Shown here piece by piece: positions 1-12,423 of a stretch of 64,000 bases of DNA. The position numbers and the translations under genes were made by a program. Each line of letters opens with the position of its first letter. Positions within the stretch are counted from its first letter, which is position 1. The notes under the pieces were generated by a model. It made no database searches, had not been told where the DNA came from, and saw nothing but the letters and a program-made list of their open reading frames with translations. The DNA is taken from the NCBI GenBank assembly GCA_900074885.1, contig FJUW01000007.1, forward strand, positions 461,961 to 525,960, in the 5' to 3' direction. This DNA is from Rhynchosporium graminicola (Eukaryota > Ascomycota > Leotiomycetes > Helotiales > Ploettnerulaceae).

Positions 1-409
1 ATAAGCTAAATTAAACCCTAATTTATAGTTATCCGAGAGATCTCTAGTATCTCGGCTATATACGAGTAGTTATCGAATAACTAACTTAGTAGTAAGATAT
101 TATAGTAAGCTATCTCCGGCTATCTTAATCTTCTTATTTAATATAATAATATAAGACTTAAGGCGGTATATAAGTAAGAATAAATAAGTAGGGAGGCTAA
201 GAGCGATCTTATATAGTTTACTACGAAGGAAATAAAAAGATAAGGAAGAAAGAAGAAGAGAGATAGAGTATAAAGCACCTTATATATATATGCTAGTACT
301 AGCCCGATACTATACCGAGTCGGATACTAGTTCTGCCGGGATACCTATGAACTTGGGCCCTAGTATCTATCCTTCTTCTCATGTGATATTCAGGTGAGCT
401 GTCGTCATA
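1..409 (-). mobile_element. Family B Ty3/gypsy element (copy B2), 5' LTR and leader, cut by window edge
   Basis: Positions 142-409 are a 268-bp LTR in minus orientation, matching the LTRs of element B at 13309-13576 and 20819-21086 in length and sequence. Positions 1-141 match the B leader at about 20,678-20,818, so this is the 5' (right-hand) end of a minus-strand element whose body lies left of the window. The LTR abuts leader sequence of element E at position 410, so B2 inserted into E. The duplicated target cannot be checked because the other end is outside the window. Confidence 0.8.
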
Positions 410-938
410 CTCAGAAGTACTAGTTTTGCGAGTTACTCTCGGATACTCGAATTACCTCTCTTACGTAGGGTTATAACAGACGAATTTTAGATAGAAACTT
501 CCCTTAAGGCCCTGATATTTATTATTCCCTCACTCGACTTCAACTTTCCGAAAGTAGCTCTAATAGCGAAAAACCTTACTTTTAGGCTAGGACGAAGTAG
601 CTTATTACCCTAGCGGAAATTGCCGGAATTCGACTCGTAATCCTTATACCCTAGTATAATTTATCCTCTTCGGCAGAATCGACCTCCCTCTACTAGAACC
701 TTTAATTTAATACTCCTTATATCTACTTAACTAAGATATCTAACTCTCTTTAATCTTTTAGCTTCTTTAGAATTCGATTTCGACTTTCGCTTCTTCTATA
801 ACTTTTAAGTATTCTATCACTTTCGCTTAGCCTCGCTTACTTAATGCCTCCTAAGAAGGCTTAGCCAGCTCCTACGGCTTCACCGGAATACCCTCGCAGC
901 TCCTCCGATTCCGTACTTACTATAGAATTACTTCAATC

Positions 939-1173
939 TGTGACGCTTGCTCTAGAAAGGTCTCAAAACTACCTAAGTAATAAGACCTCATATTACTATG
1001 AATATGAAGTAATAAGAATTACTTAAGAATCTATAACTAAGGAGTAAAGAAGTAGAGAGAGAATAGAAGTATATATATAAAAAGGGGCCCCTAAACTCTA
1101 CTCGTGTAATCTCGCTTAGCAGTAAGTGTTTCTACTAATAGGAAGAGACCTCTAAACCTAACTAGTTATTATA
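939..1173 (-). repeat. Element A 3' LTR (left copy)
   Basis: A 235-bp LTR beginning TGTGACGCTTGC, with partner at 9582-9816 of identical length. The adjacent internal sequence, read on the minus strand, ends in a G-rich polypurine tract, which marks this copy as the 3' LTR. Confidence 0.87.
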
Positions 1174-3689
1174 CTACTCCCCCCTCTGAAAAAAGCTCGC
1201 CCTCGAGCGTTAGTTTATCTCCTTATTACTATTAAGGTAGTTGTAATTATTAATTCTATCGTAGAAAGCTTTTAGCTAATTAGGTAGTCTAGTAGGAGGT
1301 CTAGCTTACGTTAGGTTATTAAAGTAGAATTATTATAGCTTAGCGGGAGCGTATTTAATATCTATAGCGTCGTACTATATGAGATTAACGTCTTAATTTA
1401 ACTAGGAAACTTAGTATAAGAGGCTATTACGCTACCTGCGGCACGTAAGTATATCTTCGATCTCCTATTTATCGTTACTAGTAATATCAATAAGTAGTAA
1501 TAGTAATAAGGTTTATCCTAGTAAGGGGTCGTTTAGATATTTCCGTAGCTTAGTAGCAGGGAATACGTTATATACTTTTATACTAGCAGAGAGCTCTAGG
1601 CGATAAGAGCTTCCGACTTTTTTAATTATACAGAAGAGTTTATTAGTCGAGAAGTCGAGTTTTTGCTAAGTCGAGTACTCGTAAAGTAGCGTATATCTAG
1701 TTAGATAAGGTTATCTATAGTAAAGTCGACTTCATAGCGTAAGCGATTATAAGATTAGGATATCTTAGCTTATATATATTAGAAGCTAGATTAAGCAGTA
1801 GTCTAAGCGTCGCGTAAGCAATTAGCATAATCTAGAGCTTACTAAGTATTTAACTTATTAGTAAGTATAATAAAGTTAGGTAGGTCTTTCTAATTCTAAT
1901 TAACGCAGGGTATATATCTATAAATAACTTTAAAAGGTAAGAGATCTCTAAGGGATTCGTAAAGGAGAGTTATCTAAGCGTAGTTTATAATAAGTAAGAA
2001 TTCCAACTAGTCGTCTTAATAATAAGAGATAAAAGGTCGTAATCTACGTTAGAGATATTAGTTATAGATCTCTGTTTAGCTATCTGTTTACAGGTAGTTT
2101 ATTATAGAAAGCTATCTTTTAGTACTAAGAATTATAATAACTATAGTCTAAAAATAGGAAACGAATTAAGGCCCTCTATTAGAGGTAATTATTAATAAAG
2201 CTCCGAAATAGCAGTATACGTAGTATAAGTAAAGCTTTATAAGGTCGCGCGTATCAGAGGTCTTTCAGTATAGAATACTAATTACTTATTTACTAAAATA
2301 GTCGATAAATACAAGAACGTTATCGTAGCTATATTTATCGCGGTTAAAGCTATAGTAGTCGACTATAATATGCTCCTATAGATATAATAGTACGGGCAGA
2401 GGTTAGAGGAAGCCCGGTTTCTTATCACGTAGCACTTAAATTCATCAGTAAGTATAATAGTTACAGTAGTACTAGTTAATAATTAAAGCGATTCCGTACT
2501 ACTAGTATTATAATACTAGTAGTTATAAGGTCTTCTTTATACTTAGATAGGTAGTCTCTAATCAGTTATATACTTCGCGTATAAGTAGCGTACAAAAGTA
2601 TAAGATATTAAGTACAATTAGTCTTCCTTTATAGAGTAGAAGATCTTTTTCTATAGTTAGTTTTCTAGGAGTAGCAGAGAGAGCTTATTTCCGTAAAGCT
2701 TAAAGTAACAGTATAGTACGATTAGTATTAAGTACTTACTATACTATAGAAAAGACTAGCGATAGGTCGGCGACTTCTAAGGCGTTAATAAGCTTAAAGT
2801 TATCTATAGAGTCAGAGCTATTCCGGAGGTTACTTATAAGTAATACTAGATCGATTTAGTCTTCGCGTAATAGCTACTATAAACACTAGGTTCTTTTAGC
2901 GTTATTCTAGTTATCTAATTTATCTATTCTGCAAGAGAGAGCGTTAGCGAGTAGATTATACTTCCTAAGTCGATAAGTAATTATAAAGTTATAATCTGCA
3001 AGTAGCTCGGCCTATTATACTTATCGTGCGTTTAGCTATTTAGAGGTTATAAAGTACTTAAGAGCTTTATAATTAGTAATAATACGGATCTGATATAGTA
3101 CGCCTGCGAGCTTAGATCTCTAGTTACCGAAAGATCATATAATTACGAGCATTTCCTTATCGTAGATAGCGTAATTAAGCTCGGTAAGTAATATAGTCTT
3201 AGAGAAGTAAGCTACTAGGAACTAGTTTTCGTTATACTATTACAATAGTATACTTACTATTACTTTATCACTAGCGTCTATTTCGATCATATAAAGTAGA
3301 TATTACTAATAGTAGTAGAGGAGTAGTACCGAAGTAAGAGCGTGCTTTAGGTAATTAAAGGTATCTTTATATTCTCTAGCGAACCGAAATAATACGTTAT
3401 TTTTAATAAGTTATATAAGAGGTTTTACGATAATTCCGTAGTCCTTAATAAATCGTTAGTAGAAGTTATAAAAGCCTAAGAACAATTATATGCTCTTAAC
3501 TATAGTCAGGTAATTCTAAGATTATATAATATTAACCTTCTTAAGGTCTATCTTAATCCTAGAAGTAGAGATAATAAACCTAAAGTATTTAGTATAAGTA
3601 ATATTGAATTTATACTTCTTAAGGTCAGCTTATAATCTAGCGTCTTATAATCGTTATAGCACCTTATATACGTATAATTAATACTATAG

Positions 3690-4110
3690 TAAGTCGTTAG
3701 ATTAGATCAGAATATTATCTAGATATACTATATAGAAGTCATCTAAGTAGTCGAATAAGACGTTATTCATATATCGCTAGTACGTCGTAGGGCCGTTAGT
3801 CAGATCGAAAAGGAGTACCTTATACTTATATATATCGTAATAAGTCCGGAAGGTTATATACTCTTTAGAGGCTAGATCTATTCGAATTCAGTAGAACGCC
3901 TAGCGAATATCTAATTTAGTAAATATCTTAGTAGTAGAGATTCTAGCTAGCGTTTTATCAATTAATAGTAATAGATATTAATCTTTCCTTATAAGGTTAT
4001 TAAGTGCGCGAAAGTCGATATAGAATCTTAGACTTCTATTAGCTTTCTTAACGAAAAGAATAGGTATAGCGTATAGTACTTAAGAAGGTTTAATAAAACC
4101 TTTAGCTAAG
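3690..4110 (-). pseudogene. Reverse transcriptase relic of element A (Ty3/gypsy pol)
   Basis: Read on the minus strand, two Ty3/gypsy reverse-transcriptase blocks are recognisable. The first, near 4,090-4,010, reads PILFVKKANRSLRFYIDFRA, the fingers/palm block that normally contains FVKK..GSLR.C.DYR.LN. The second, near 3,780-3,690, has LFDLTNGPTTY then YLDDF..VYLDNILI. The expected catalytic YLDDILI is therefore changed to YLDNILI, a G-to-A change of RIP type. Stops interrupt the frame throughout, so it is dead. The first block is repeated at about 6,322-6,420 because of the duplicated segment. Confidence 0.88.
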
Positions 4111-6320
4111 TTATTAGTAATATACGCCTTAACGACTTCAAGTTCTTTAGCTAATATCTTATATAAGGGGGAGTATTTAAAGTTCTTCTCAGCCCTTTCC
4201 TTAAGCTTAATTCAGTAATCGCATAAGCGATAAGAAGGGAGAATATCGCTAGCTTCCTTAGAAAAGATATATACCTACTAGCTATACTTGTAAAGGATCT
4301 ATAGTTCTAAATCTAATTCGCTTAAGCTAATAGCAAATTACTAAGTAGTTTTATAATATTCTATAAGATTAATAGTTAAAGATACAATAGTAGTATTATA
4401 TTACTAAACTACGATTCGGTCGTTAAGAAGCTTATCTATCTCGTAAAGAGTAATAGAGAAGATCTTATCGTTAGAAAACTTCTAGCGTTTATATAAGAGA
4501 TAGAAAGCTAGGCTGCTAATCGTGTAAATCTCTAGCGCAAGAGGCTCTAGAAGAGGTCTAAGTATATAAGGTGATCTTTATCACTTCCGAAATATCGTAG
4601 TAGCTATTTTTATACTTTAAGTAGCTTCTATTAAGTCGCGAGATAGTATTCCGAGTAACTATTAGTCTATAGTATGAATTATACGAGCGTAGTCTTATAT
4701 ATAGGTCTTTAACGTAGAGACTTCTAATTAGGGTTAAAGTAGAGATTCACGCGGGATATAAGCGATAATATCGCTAAATCGTACGTACTTCAGCTATATA
4801 TTAGTAGCTTCTCTAGAGTATAAAGACTTCTTTTTATTATTCTATTCTTATTCTTTAGGTAATAAATACTTAGGCTCGTCGTATCTATAATAAGTAGTAT
4901 AAACGCCGGAGAAACAATCCTGACTAATCAGTAGTAGTAATAGAGAGTTAGTTACCTATAGAATACTCTCTAGGGGAGAGTTTTAGATGTTTTTATAGCT
5001 ATAAGTCTCCCTAGAAATACGCTTCTGAGCTAGTAATAGTCGTTTAATAATAGAGATAGAGTTAATAATAGCTCGAATATTAATAGGAGAGTTAGCTACG
5101 CTTCGCTATTCCTTATATGCTTCCTAGAACTAATTAAGGTATTCGTTTCGTTCGTTAGTATCGTGTTAGTAGCGCTAGTAAGTATAGTATTTACGTAAGT
5201 CCTTAATCTCGATCGGAGAGCTATAAATATTACTAGGAGGAGTATATAGTAGCTAAATAATCTATCGTTTAGAGGTATCTAAGAGTACTTGATATTCCGA
5301 AAGCTAAGTCCTTCCGAGTATAATACTATAGTTTCCGAGAGTAGTAATAAGAAAAGAGGTAAATACCTAAACGCGACGATCTACTATTAAATTAAGTATC
5401 GTATAGTAACTAATAGTACTACTATTAACGCTATTAAAGCTTTTAATAGGAATTACGTTTAGTAGAGAGTAAATTAAAAGTTTTAAGAAGAAGGAAAAGG
5501 ATTTAAGAAAAGAATAATTAATAAAATAGTATCTATTAGCTCTAGAATCGAGAAGTATAAGTAGCTTATATAAGAGTCTATTCTTAGTAAGAGTAGCATA
5601 TATAGTAAACGATTAACTACTAAGAAGCTTCGTAAGGTTAAGATATTATATATCTCGTATACTACTTAAGAAGGAGTCTTTCCCTAGGCGTAGTCTTTTA
5701 CTAGCGGTTTAATATACTCTTAAGCGTTATCGTACGTTTCTTCGTTATTATTATCTTCTAGCTTATTATTAATATTATTATTAGTATTAATTATATTAAT
5801 GTAATATAGAGTATTAAGTCGAGCTAATAATAAGCGTAAGTATAAGGTAGGCGTAAAGTGATAAGGAGTATTCGCTAGCGATTATATACGAGGCGTATCG
5901 TTTCGTGCAGAGTATAGTACTTATTTACTAGTTGTACTAGTATTCTCAGGCGTAAGAAAACTAATTTACGAATAAGAAGAGGAGTTAATACTATAGCGCT
6001 AGGAGGAGGTATTTATAAGGCGTTCCCGAGTCGCGCTAGCCTTAGCTGAAGACTCGGAATAGTAAGTCTTTTTAATAAATTAACCTTAGTCTTCAGCTTA
6101 TATAGCCTTAATATATTCTTCTAATATCCTTAATATTCAGTACTATTAGAAGAGCTATTTCTATAGCCGTATAAGTAGCTTCTCTTATAAGTCTATTTTC
6201 AGAGTCGATTAATCGTTTACTCTAGCTTTACGAGCTAGCGTACGAAACTCGTAGTAGAACATCTAGAAGGTCTACTTATAATCTATCTTTAACGCGGAGT
6301 AGCTAGCTCTTATAGTTTAT
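4007..6320. repeat. Duplicated 2,314-bp segment, copy 1
   Basis: It matches 6322-8635 at a constant offset of 2,315 with no indel that I could find. The two copies are separated by the single N at 6321. See the finding on the probable unmerged contig overlap. Confidence 0.93.
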
Positions 6321-6321
6321 N
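6321..6321. other. Single ambiguous base (N) at a join
   Basis: The only non-ACGT base seen in the window. It lies exactly between the two copies of the 2,314-bp repeat and looks like an assembler gap character rather than a polymorphic site. Confidence 0.95.
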
Positions 6322-8635
6322 CGCGAAAGTCGATATAGAATCTTAGACTTCTATTAGCTTTCTTAACGAAAAGAATAGGTATAGCGTATAGTACTTAAGA
6401 AGGTTTAATAAAACCTTTAGCTAAGTTATTAGTAATATACGCCTTAACGACTTCAAGTTCTTTAGCTAATATCTTATATAAGGGGGAGTATTTAAAGTTC
6501 TTCTCAGCCCTTTCCTTAAGCTTAATTCAGTAATCGCATAAGCGATAAGAAGGGAGAATATCGCTAGCTTCCTTAGAAAAGATATATACCTACTAGCTAT
6601 ACTTGTAAAGGATCTATAGTTCTAAATCTAATTCGCTTAAGCTAATAGCAAATTACTAAGTAGTTTTATAATATTCTATAAGATTAATAGTTAAAGATAC
6701 AATAGTAGTATTATATTACTAAACTACGATTCGGTCGTTAAGAAGCTTATCTATCTCGTAAAGAGTAATAGAGAAGATCTTATCGTTAGAAAACTTCTAG
6801 CGTTTATATAAGAGATAGAAAGCTAGGCTGCTAATCGTGTAAATCTCTAGCGCAAGAGGCTCTAGAAGAGGTCTAAGTATATAAGGTGATCTTTATCACT
6901 TCCGAAATATCGTAGTAGCTATTTTTATACTTTAAGTAGCTTCTATTAAGTCGCGAGATAGTATTCCGAGTAACTATTAGTCTATAGTATGAATTATACG
7001 AGCGTAGTCTTATATATAGGTCTTTAACGTAGAGACTTCTAATTAGGGTTAAAGTAGAGATTCACGCGGGATATAAGCGATAATATCGCTAAATCGTACG
7101 TACTTCAGCTATATATTAGTAGCTTCTCTAGAGTATAAAGACTTCTTTTTATTATTCTATTCTTATTCTTTAGGTAATAAATACTTAGGCTCGTCGTATC
7201 TATAATAAGTAGTATAAACGCCGGAGAAAAAATCCTAACTAATAAGTAGTAGTAAAAGAGAGTTAGTTACCTATAGAAAACTCTCTAGGGGAGAGTTTTA
7301 GATGTTTTTATAGCTATAAGTCTCCCTAGAAATACGCTTCTGAGCTAGTAATAGTCGTTTAATAATAGAGATAGAGTTAATAATAGCTCGAATATTAATA
7401 GGAGAGTTAGCTACGCTTCGCTATTCCTTATATGCTTCCTAGAACTAATTAAGGTATTCGTTTCGTTCGTTAGTATCGTGTTAGTAGCGCTAGTAAGTAT
7501 AGTATTTACGTAAGTCCTTAATCTCGATCGGAGAGCTATAAATATTACTAGGAGGAGTATATAGTAGCTAAATAATCTATCGTTTAGAGGTATCTAAGAG
7601 TACTTGATATTCCGAAAGCTAAGTCCTTCCGAGTATAATACTATAGTTTCCGAGAGTAGTAATAAGAAAAGAGGTAAATACCTAAACGCGACGATCTACT
7701 ATTAAATTAAGTATCGTATAGTAACTAATAGTACTACTATTAACGCTATTAAAGCTTTTAATAGGAATTACGTTTAGTAGAGAGTAAATTAAAAGTTTTA
7801 AGAAGAAAGAAAAAGATTTAAGAAAAGAAAAATTAATAAAATAGTATCTATTAGCTCTAGAATCGAGAAGTATAAGTAGCTTATATAAGAGTCTATTCTT
7901 AGTAAGAGTAGCATATATAGTAAACGATTAACTACTAAGAAGCTTCGTAAGGTAAAGATATAAAATATCTAATATACTACTTAAGAAAGAGTCTTTCCAT
8001 AGGCGTAGTCTTTTACTAGCGGTTTAATATACTCTTAAGCGTTATCGTACGTTTCTTCGTTATTATTATCTTCTAGCTTATTATTAATATTATTATTAGT
8101 ATTAATTATATTAATGTAATATAGAGTATTAAGTCGAGCTAATAATAAGCGTAAGTATAAGGTAGGCGTAAAGTGATAAGGAGTATTCGCTAGCGATTAT
8201 ATACGAGGCGTATCGTTTCGTGCAGAGTATAGTACTTATTTACTAGTTGTACTAGTATTCTCAGGCGTAAGAAAACTAATTTACGAATAAGAAGAGGAGT
8301 TAATACTATAGCGCTAGGAGGAGGTATTTATAAGGCGTTCCCGAGTCGCGCTAGCCTTAGCTGAAGACTCGGAATAGTAAGTCTTTTTAATAAATTAACC
8401 TTAGTCTTCAGCTTATATAGCCTTAATATATTCTTCTAATATCCTTAATATTCAGTACTATTAGAAGAGCTATTTCTATAGCCGTATAAGTAGCTTCTCT
8501 TATAAGTCTATTTTCAGAGTCGATTAATCGTTTACTCTAGCTTTACGAGCTAGCGTACGAAACTCGTAGTAGAACATCTAGAAGGTCTACTTATAATCTA
8601 TCTTTAACGCGGAGTAGCTAGCTCTTATAGTTTAT
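6322..8635. repeat. Duplicated 2,314-bp segment, copy 2
   Basis: Second copy of 4007-6320. Differences are few and clustered (about 7,225-7,275, 7,805-7,835, 7,950-8,000). In nearly every case copy 2 has A where copy 1 has another base, including T-to-A and C-to-A, which RIP does not make. Sequence after 8635 continues element A normally. Confidence 0.93.
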
Positions 8636-9581
8636 TAGTCATATAGATTAGATAAGAAGGAGACGAGTTAAGTAATAATATCGAGTGAATCGATTATAAT
8701 ACATTCTTAATTATATTCTAGTTCTAAGAAAAAGAGTTCAAAGTAAGTTCTAGCTATTCCTTCAATTTAGTTAAGTAACTAATCTTTATAGTAATCTTCG
8801 TCGATAAAGTAGCTAGAGTAGCGCCGGAGGGCGTTACGTATCTATACTTTCTAGAGTTTTAGAGAGTAGTCGATTCTATTAGAGAGCTTATTTAGAAAGT
8901 TCGGTATCTTCTCTATACGTATAGCGTATAATATTAATAATATTCCTCCGATAGATTATTCTTAATAATAATTATTAGGCATAAGAGTAGCGTTATCTTC
9001 TTTAATTAATAGTAATAGTATTATACGCGATTAAACGTTATTAAACGATATAGACTTAGTAGAGCGCTAAGTAGTTAACTAGCATAGTTCTAGGAACTCG
9101 TCCTATAACTAGCGTAGTTCTATAGATAAGTTAGCGTTTAATTATCTCTCCTCTATAAGCTTCCTTTCTGCCTCTTATAGCTAGTAAGCGCAGTCTTCTT
9201 ATAAGTTACTTATAGTTACTATTGATATAGAGGTATTATCAGGGAGGTTTAGCGACTTAGTAAGTTCGTTAATTATAGTAGGAGTTAAGGAGCTCAACTC
9301 AGATAAGGTATTGTCGCGAGTACTCTTTACTATAGAGAGAAGTAGGTTACGGCGAGTATTACGAGTCGCCGAAGAATAGGAGGTAGAGGGAGTCGGAGAA
9401 CCGGTAGTCGATTTATAAGACTTAGGTTACTTCGGTTTAGATACTATTCTTCAAGTTTATACTTAGTATAAGCATTCTCAGTATAGCGTAGTCTCCTGCG
9501 TTTAGTAGCTCTAGGTATAGAGGTATAATATAAGTAGATATTTACTATCTTCTAAGACGTAGGTAAAAGAGTTATAGATAA

Positions 9582-9816
9582 TATAACGCTTACTCTAGAA
9601 AGGTCTTAAAACTACCTGAGTAATAAGACCTTATATTACTATAAATATGAAGTAGTAAGAATCACTTAAGAATCTATAACTAAGGAGTAAAGAAGTAGAG
9701 AGAGAATAGAAGTATATATATGAAAAGGGGCCCCTAAACTCTACTCGTGTAATCTCGCTTAGCAGTAAGTGTTTCTACTAATAGGGAGAGACCTCCAAAC
9801 CTGACCAGTCGTCATA
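9582..9816 (-). repeat. Element A 5' LTR (right copy)
   Basis: A 235-bp partner of the LTR at 939-1173, starting TATAACGCTT where the other copy has TGTGACGCTT (RIP-type changes). It is followed directly by TAATC, the right half of the target duplication. Confidence 0.87.
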
Positions 9817-10215
9817 TAATCGATTTAAGACTATTAATTATAGACAGAATCGACTACTCGGGAGCTCTCTATTAGTATTAGTCGAATCGAGCAGATATTT
9901 ACCGAATTTTTATATACTTAGGCATAATCGGTAAACTCGGTATTATAATTACCGATAGAACTTACCCTTGAACGCTCTTTAATTAATAATTTACAGACCT
10001 CCGGAAAGTCGTAACTAACTAAAAGTATTAATAATCTTAATATAGGGATTAACACGTCTTTTAGCTAATAGCGTGCTTCTATTTAGAACTAACTAGAAGT
10101 TAATTCAGACTAATACCTAATTACGCGTGCTTATAAAGCGCTAGTCTAGAGCTTTACTTCTAGCCTTATAAGAGGTTACTTAGAACTATAGTATCTCTCG
10201 GAAATTATACTTTTC

Positions 10216-10417
10216 TGTGACGGCGCATGATATACGTGGCAGATACAGGCCAGTATTAGTACCTTAGGTATACCCTCCTTATATATATAGAAGGTATAGA
10301 CTCCTTTAGAGCTCTATATCTTTCTGTTTCTTTTATACTAGATTATATAAGATCGCTCTTAGTCTCCCTACTTATTTATTCTTACTTATATACTGCTTTA
10401 AGTCTTATATTATTATA
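10216..10417 (+). repeat. Element D 5' LTR
   Basis: A 202-bp LTR starting TGTGACGGCGC, preceded by target copy TTTTC and followed by the leader TTAAATAAAAAGATTAAG that is also found beside the family B 5' LTRs. Confidence 0.87.
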
Positions 10418-12221
10418 TTAAATAAAAAGATTAAGACTATTAGGGATAGTATTAAATAATATCTTACTTAGAAAACTCGTTTCGGACGTATAACTTAAAG
10501 GGAGCTTTTCGCTAAGTTATCTCTACTTACTTTAGATTTTTATACTTCGGAATTATATAGAAATAGTCAGTACTCTCTTTAACTTACGAATTCGATAGTT
10601 AGGTTTTCAAAATAGCTAAGATTCTAGAGATCTCTCGGATAGCTAAGAATTTAAATATAATTTAGCTTTAGAAGTACTAGTATTACTACGAAATTACTCT
10701 CGGATACTTCGAAACTTGTTCCTTCGTACGTACGAAGTAAAATAGCAGACGAGTTTTAAGTGAAAACTTCCCTTAAGGCCTTAATATTTATTATCCTTTT
10801 ACTTAACTTTAACCTTCCGAAAGTAGCTCTAATAGCGAAAAACCTTACTTTTAAGCTAAAATAAAGTAGCTTATTACCTTAGCGGAAATTATCGGAATCC
10901 GACTAGTAATCCTTATATCCCGGTATAATTTATCCCTCTTAGTAGAATCGACCTCCCTCTATTAGAACTTTTAATTTAATACTTTCTATATCTATTTAAC
11001 TAAGATATCTAACTCTTCTTAATCTTTTAGCTTCTTTAGAATTCGATTTCGACTTTCGCTTTTTCTATAACTTTCAAGTATTCTATTACTTTCGCTAAGC
11101 CTCGCTTACCTAACGCTATATCTCCTAAGAAGGCTTAGCTAGCTCCTATAACTTCACTGGAATACTCTTATAGTCCCTCTGATTTCGTACCTACTATAGA
11201 ATTACTTTAATTAATTAAAGACTATTAATTATATATAGAATCGACTACTAGGGAGCTCTCTATTAGTATTAGTTATATCGAGCAGATATTTGCCGAGTTT
11301 TTATATACTTAGATATAATCGGTAAACCCTAGACCTTTAGTAAACTCGATACCTTAATTACTGATAGAACCTACTTTTAAACGCTCTTTAATTAATAATT
11401 TATAGACCTCTAATAAGTTATAACTAACTAAAAGTATCGATAATCTTAATATAAGGATTAACTTATCTTTTAGCTAATAGCGTATTTCTATTTAGGACCG
11501 ACTAGAGGTTAATTCAGACCGATACTAGACTATATATACTTATAAAGCGCTAGTCTAGAGCTCTACTTCTAGCTTTATAAGAGGTTACTTAGAACTATAA
11601 TATCTCTCGGAAATTACGCCTTTCTCTTCTACTAAATAGATAATTTCAGTACTCGCTTCTTATTACCTTTCTGGACTCGAAATAGAGTAGTATTATACTG
11701 AATCTTATAAGCTTTTAATAAAAAAGGAGTTTTTTTTATAATTCCGTATAAAGTTTTAAAGCTTAGTAATTCTCGGAGGTATAGCTGAATCAGAGTAGTA
11801 CTTTTACCTTTAGCCGAAGCTTACTATATAGCTACGTATAGCTGCCGCTCTAATTAAGTACTCTTAGAAGACTAATTATTTAGCTATAGTCTCTTCTCTT
11901 ACAGCACTCGATTTGGAACTCTCTCGATTACCTTTAATACCTCGAGCTACGCTAGCTCTACCGATAGTTAGTACGTCTTCTGAGCCCTTAATACCTATCG
12001 AGGAAGTATAGTGTTACTACTATAAGAAGTACGGCTACTATAAGAGCGATTATCTGATATTGAAGACAAAGAAGAAGTAATTTGCGTCTTACGCTTTAGA
12101 TTAATAATTACTTGGATTTTATTTGGAATTCGATTTGATTTGACTCCTTTTTTCTTTCGTTTTATATAGGTTAATTACCTTTAAAGGCTCGAGGGCGAGC
12201 CTTTATCTTGGAAGGGGGTAA

Positions 12222-12423
12222 TATGACGGCGCATAGTATACGTAGCAGATATAGGCTAGTATCGGTGCCTTAGGCATACCCTCCTTGTATATATAGAAGA
12301 TACAGACTCCTTTAGAGCTCTATATCTTTCTGTTTCCTTCGTACTAGACTATATAAGATCGCTCTTAGCCTCCCTACTTGTTTATTCTTGCTTATATACC
12401 GCCTTAAGTCTTGTGTTATTATA
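12222..12423 (+). repeat. Element D 3' LTR
   Basis: A 202-bp LTR starting TATGACGGCGC directly after a G5 polypurine tract, followed by the second target copy TTTTC at 12424-12428. Confidence 0.87.

Larger units (their letters stand above)
939..9816 (-). mobile_element. Element A: Ty3/gypsy retrotransposon with 235-bp LTRs
   Basis: The element is bounded by two 235-bp LTRs (939-1173 and 9582-9816) with ends TGTGACG..CGTCACA, partly mutated. It is flanked by a 5-bp target duplication, CAATC at 934-938 and TAATC at 9817-9821, differing by one RIP-type C/T. Orientation is minus: the polypurine tract (read in reverse as a run of G) adjoins the left LTR, and reverse transcriptase reads on the minus strand. 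It interrupts the gag of element E. Apparent length is 8.9 kb, but 2,315 bp of that is the duplication around the N at 6321, so the real element is probably about 6.6 kb. Confidence 0.88.
10216..12423 (+). mobile_element. Element D: 2.2-kb gag-only LTR element
   Basis: Two 202-bp LTRs (10216-10417 and 12222-12423) with ends TGTGACGG..TTATA enclose a leader, a gag and a polypurine tract ending GGGGGTAA just before the 3' LTR. The flanking target duplication TTTTC occurs at 10211-10215 and 12424-12428, and its removal joins E gag sequence correctly. A CCHC zinc knuckle is legible at about 12,012-12,053 (Cys-Tyr-Tyr-[Tyr] ... Lys-Lys-[Tyr]-Gly), with the second Cys, the His and the last Cys each changed by a single RIP transition. 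No protease, reverse transcriptase or integrase is present, so it is non-autonomous by structure. Its last 90 bp of LTR and its primer-site region match family B. Confidence 0.87.

Noticed and set aside
4007..8635. Tandem repeat interpreted as a real segmental duplication
   Set aside because: The exact offset, the N at the junction and the A-biased differences favour an assembly artefact; see the finding.
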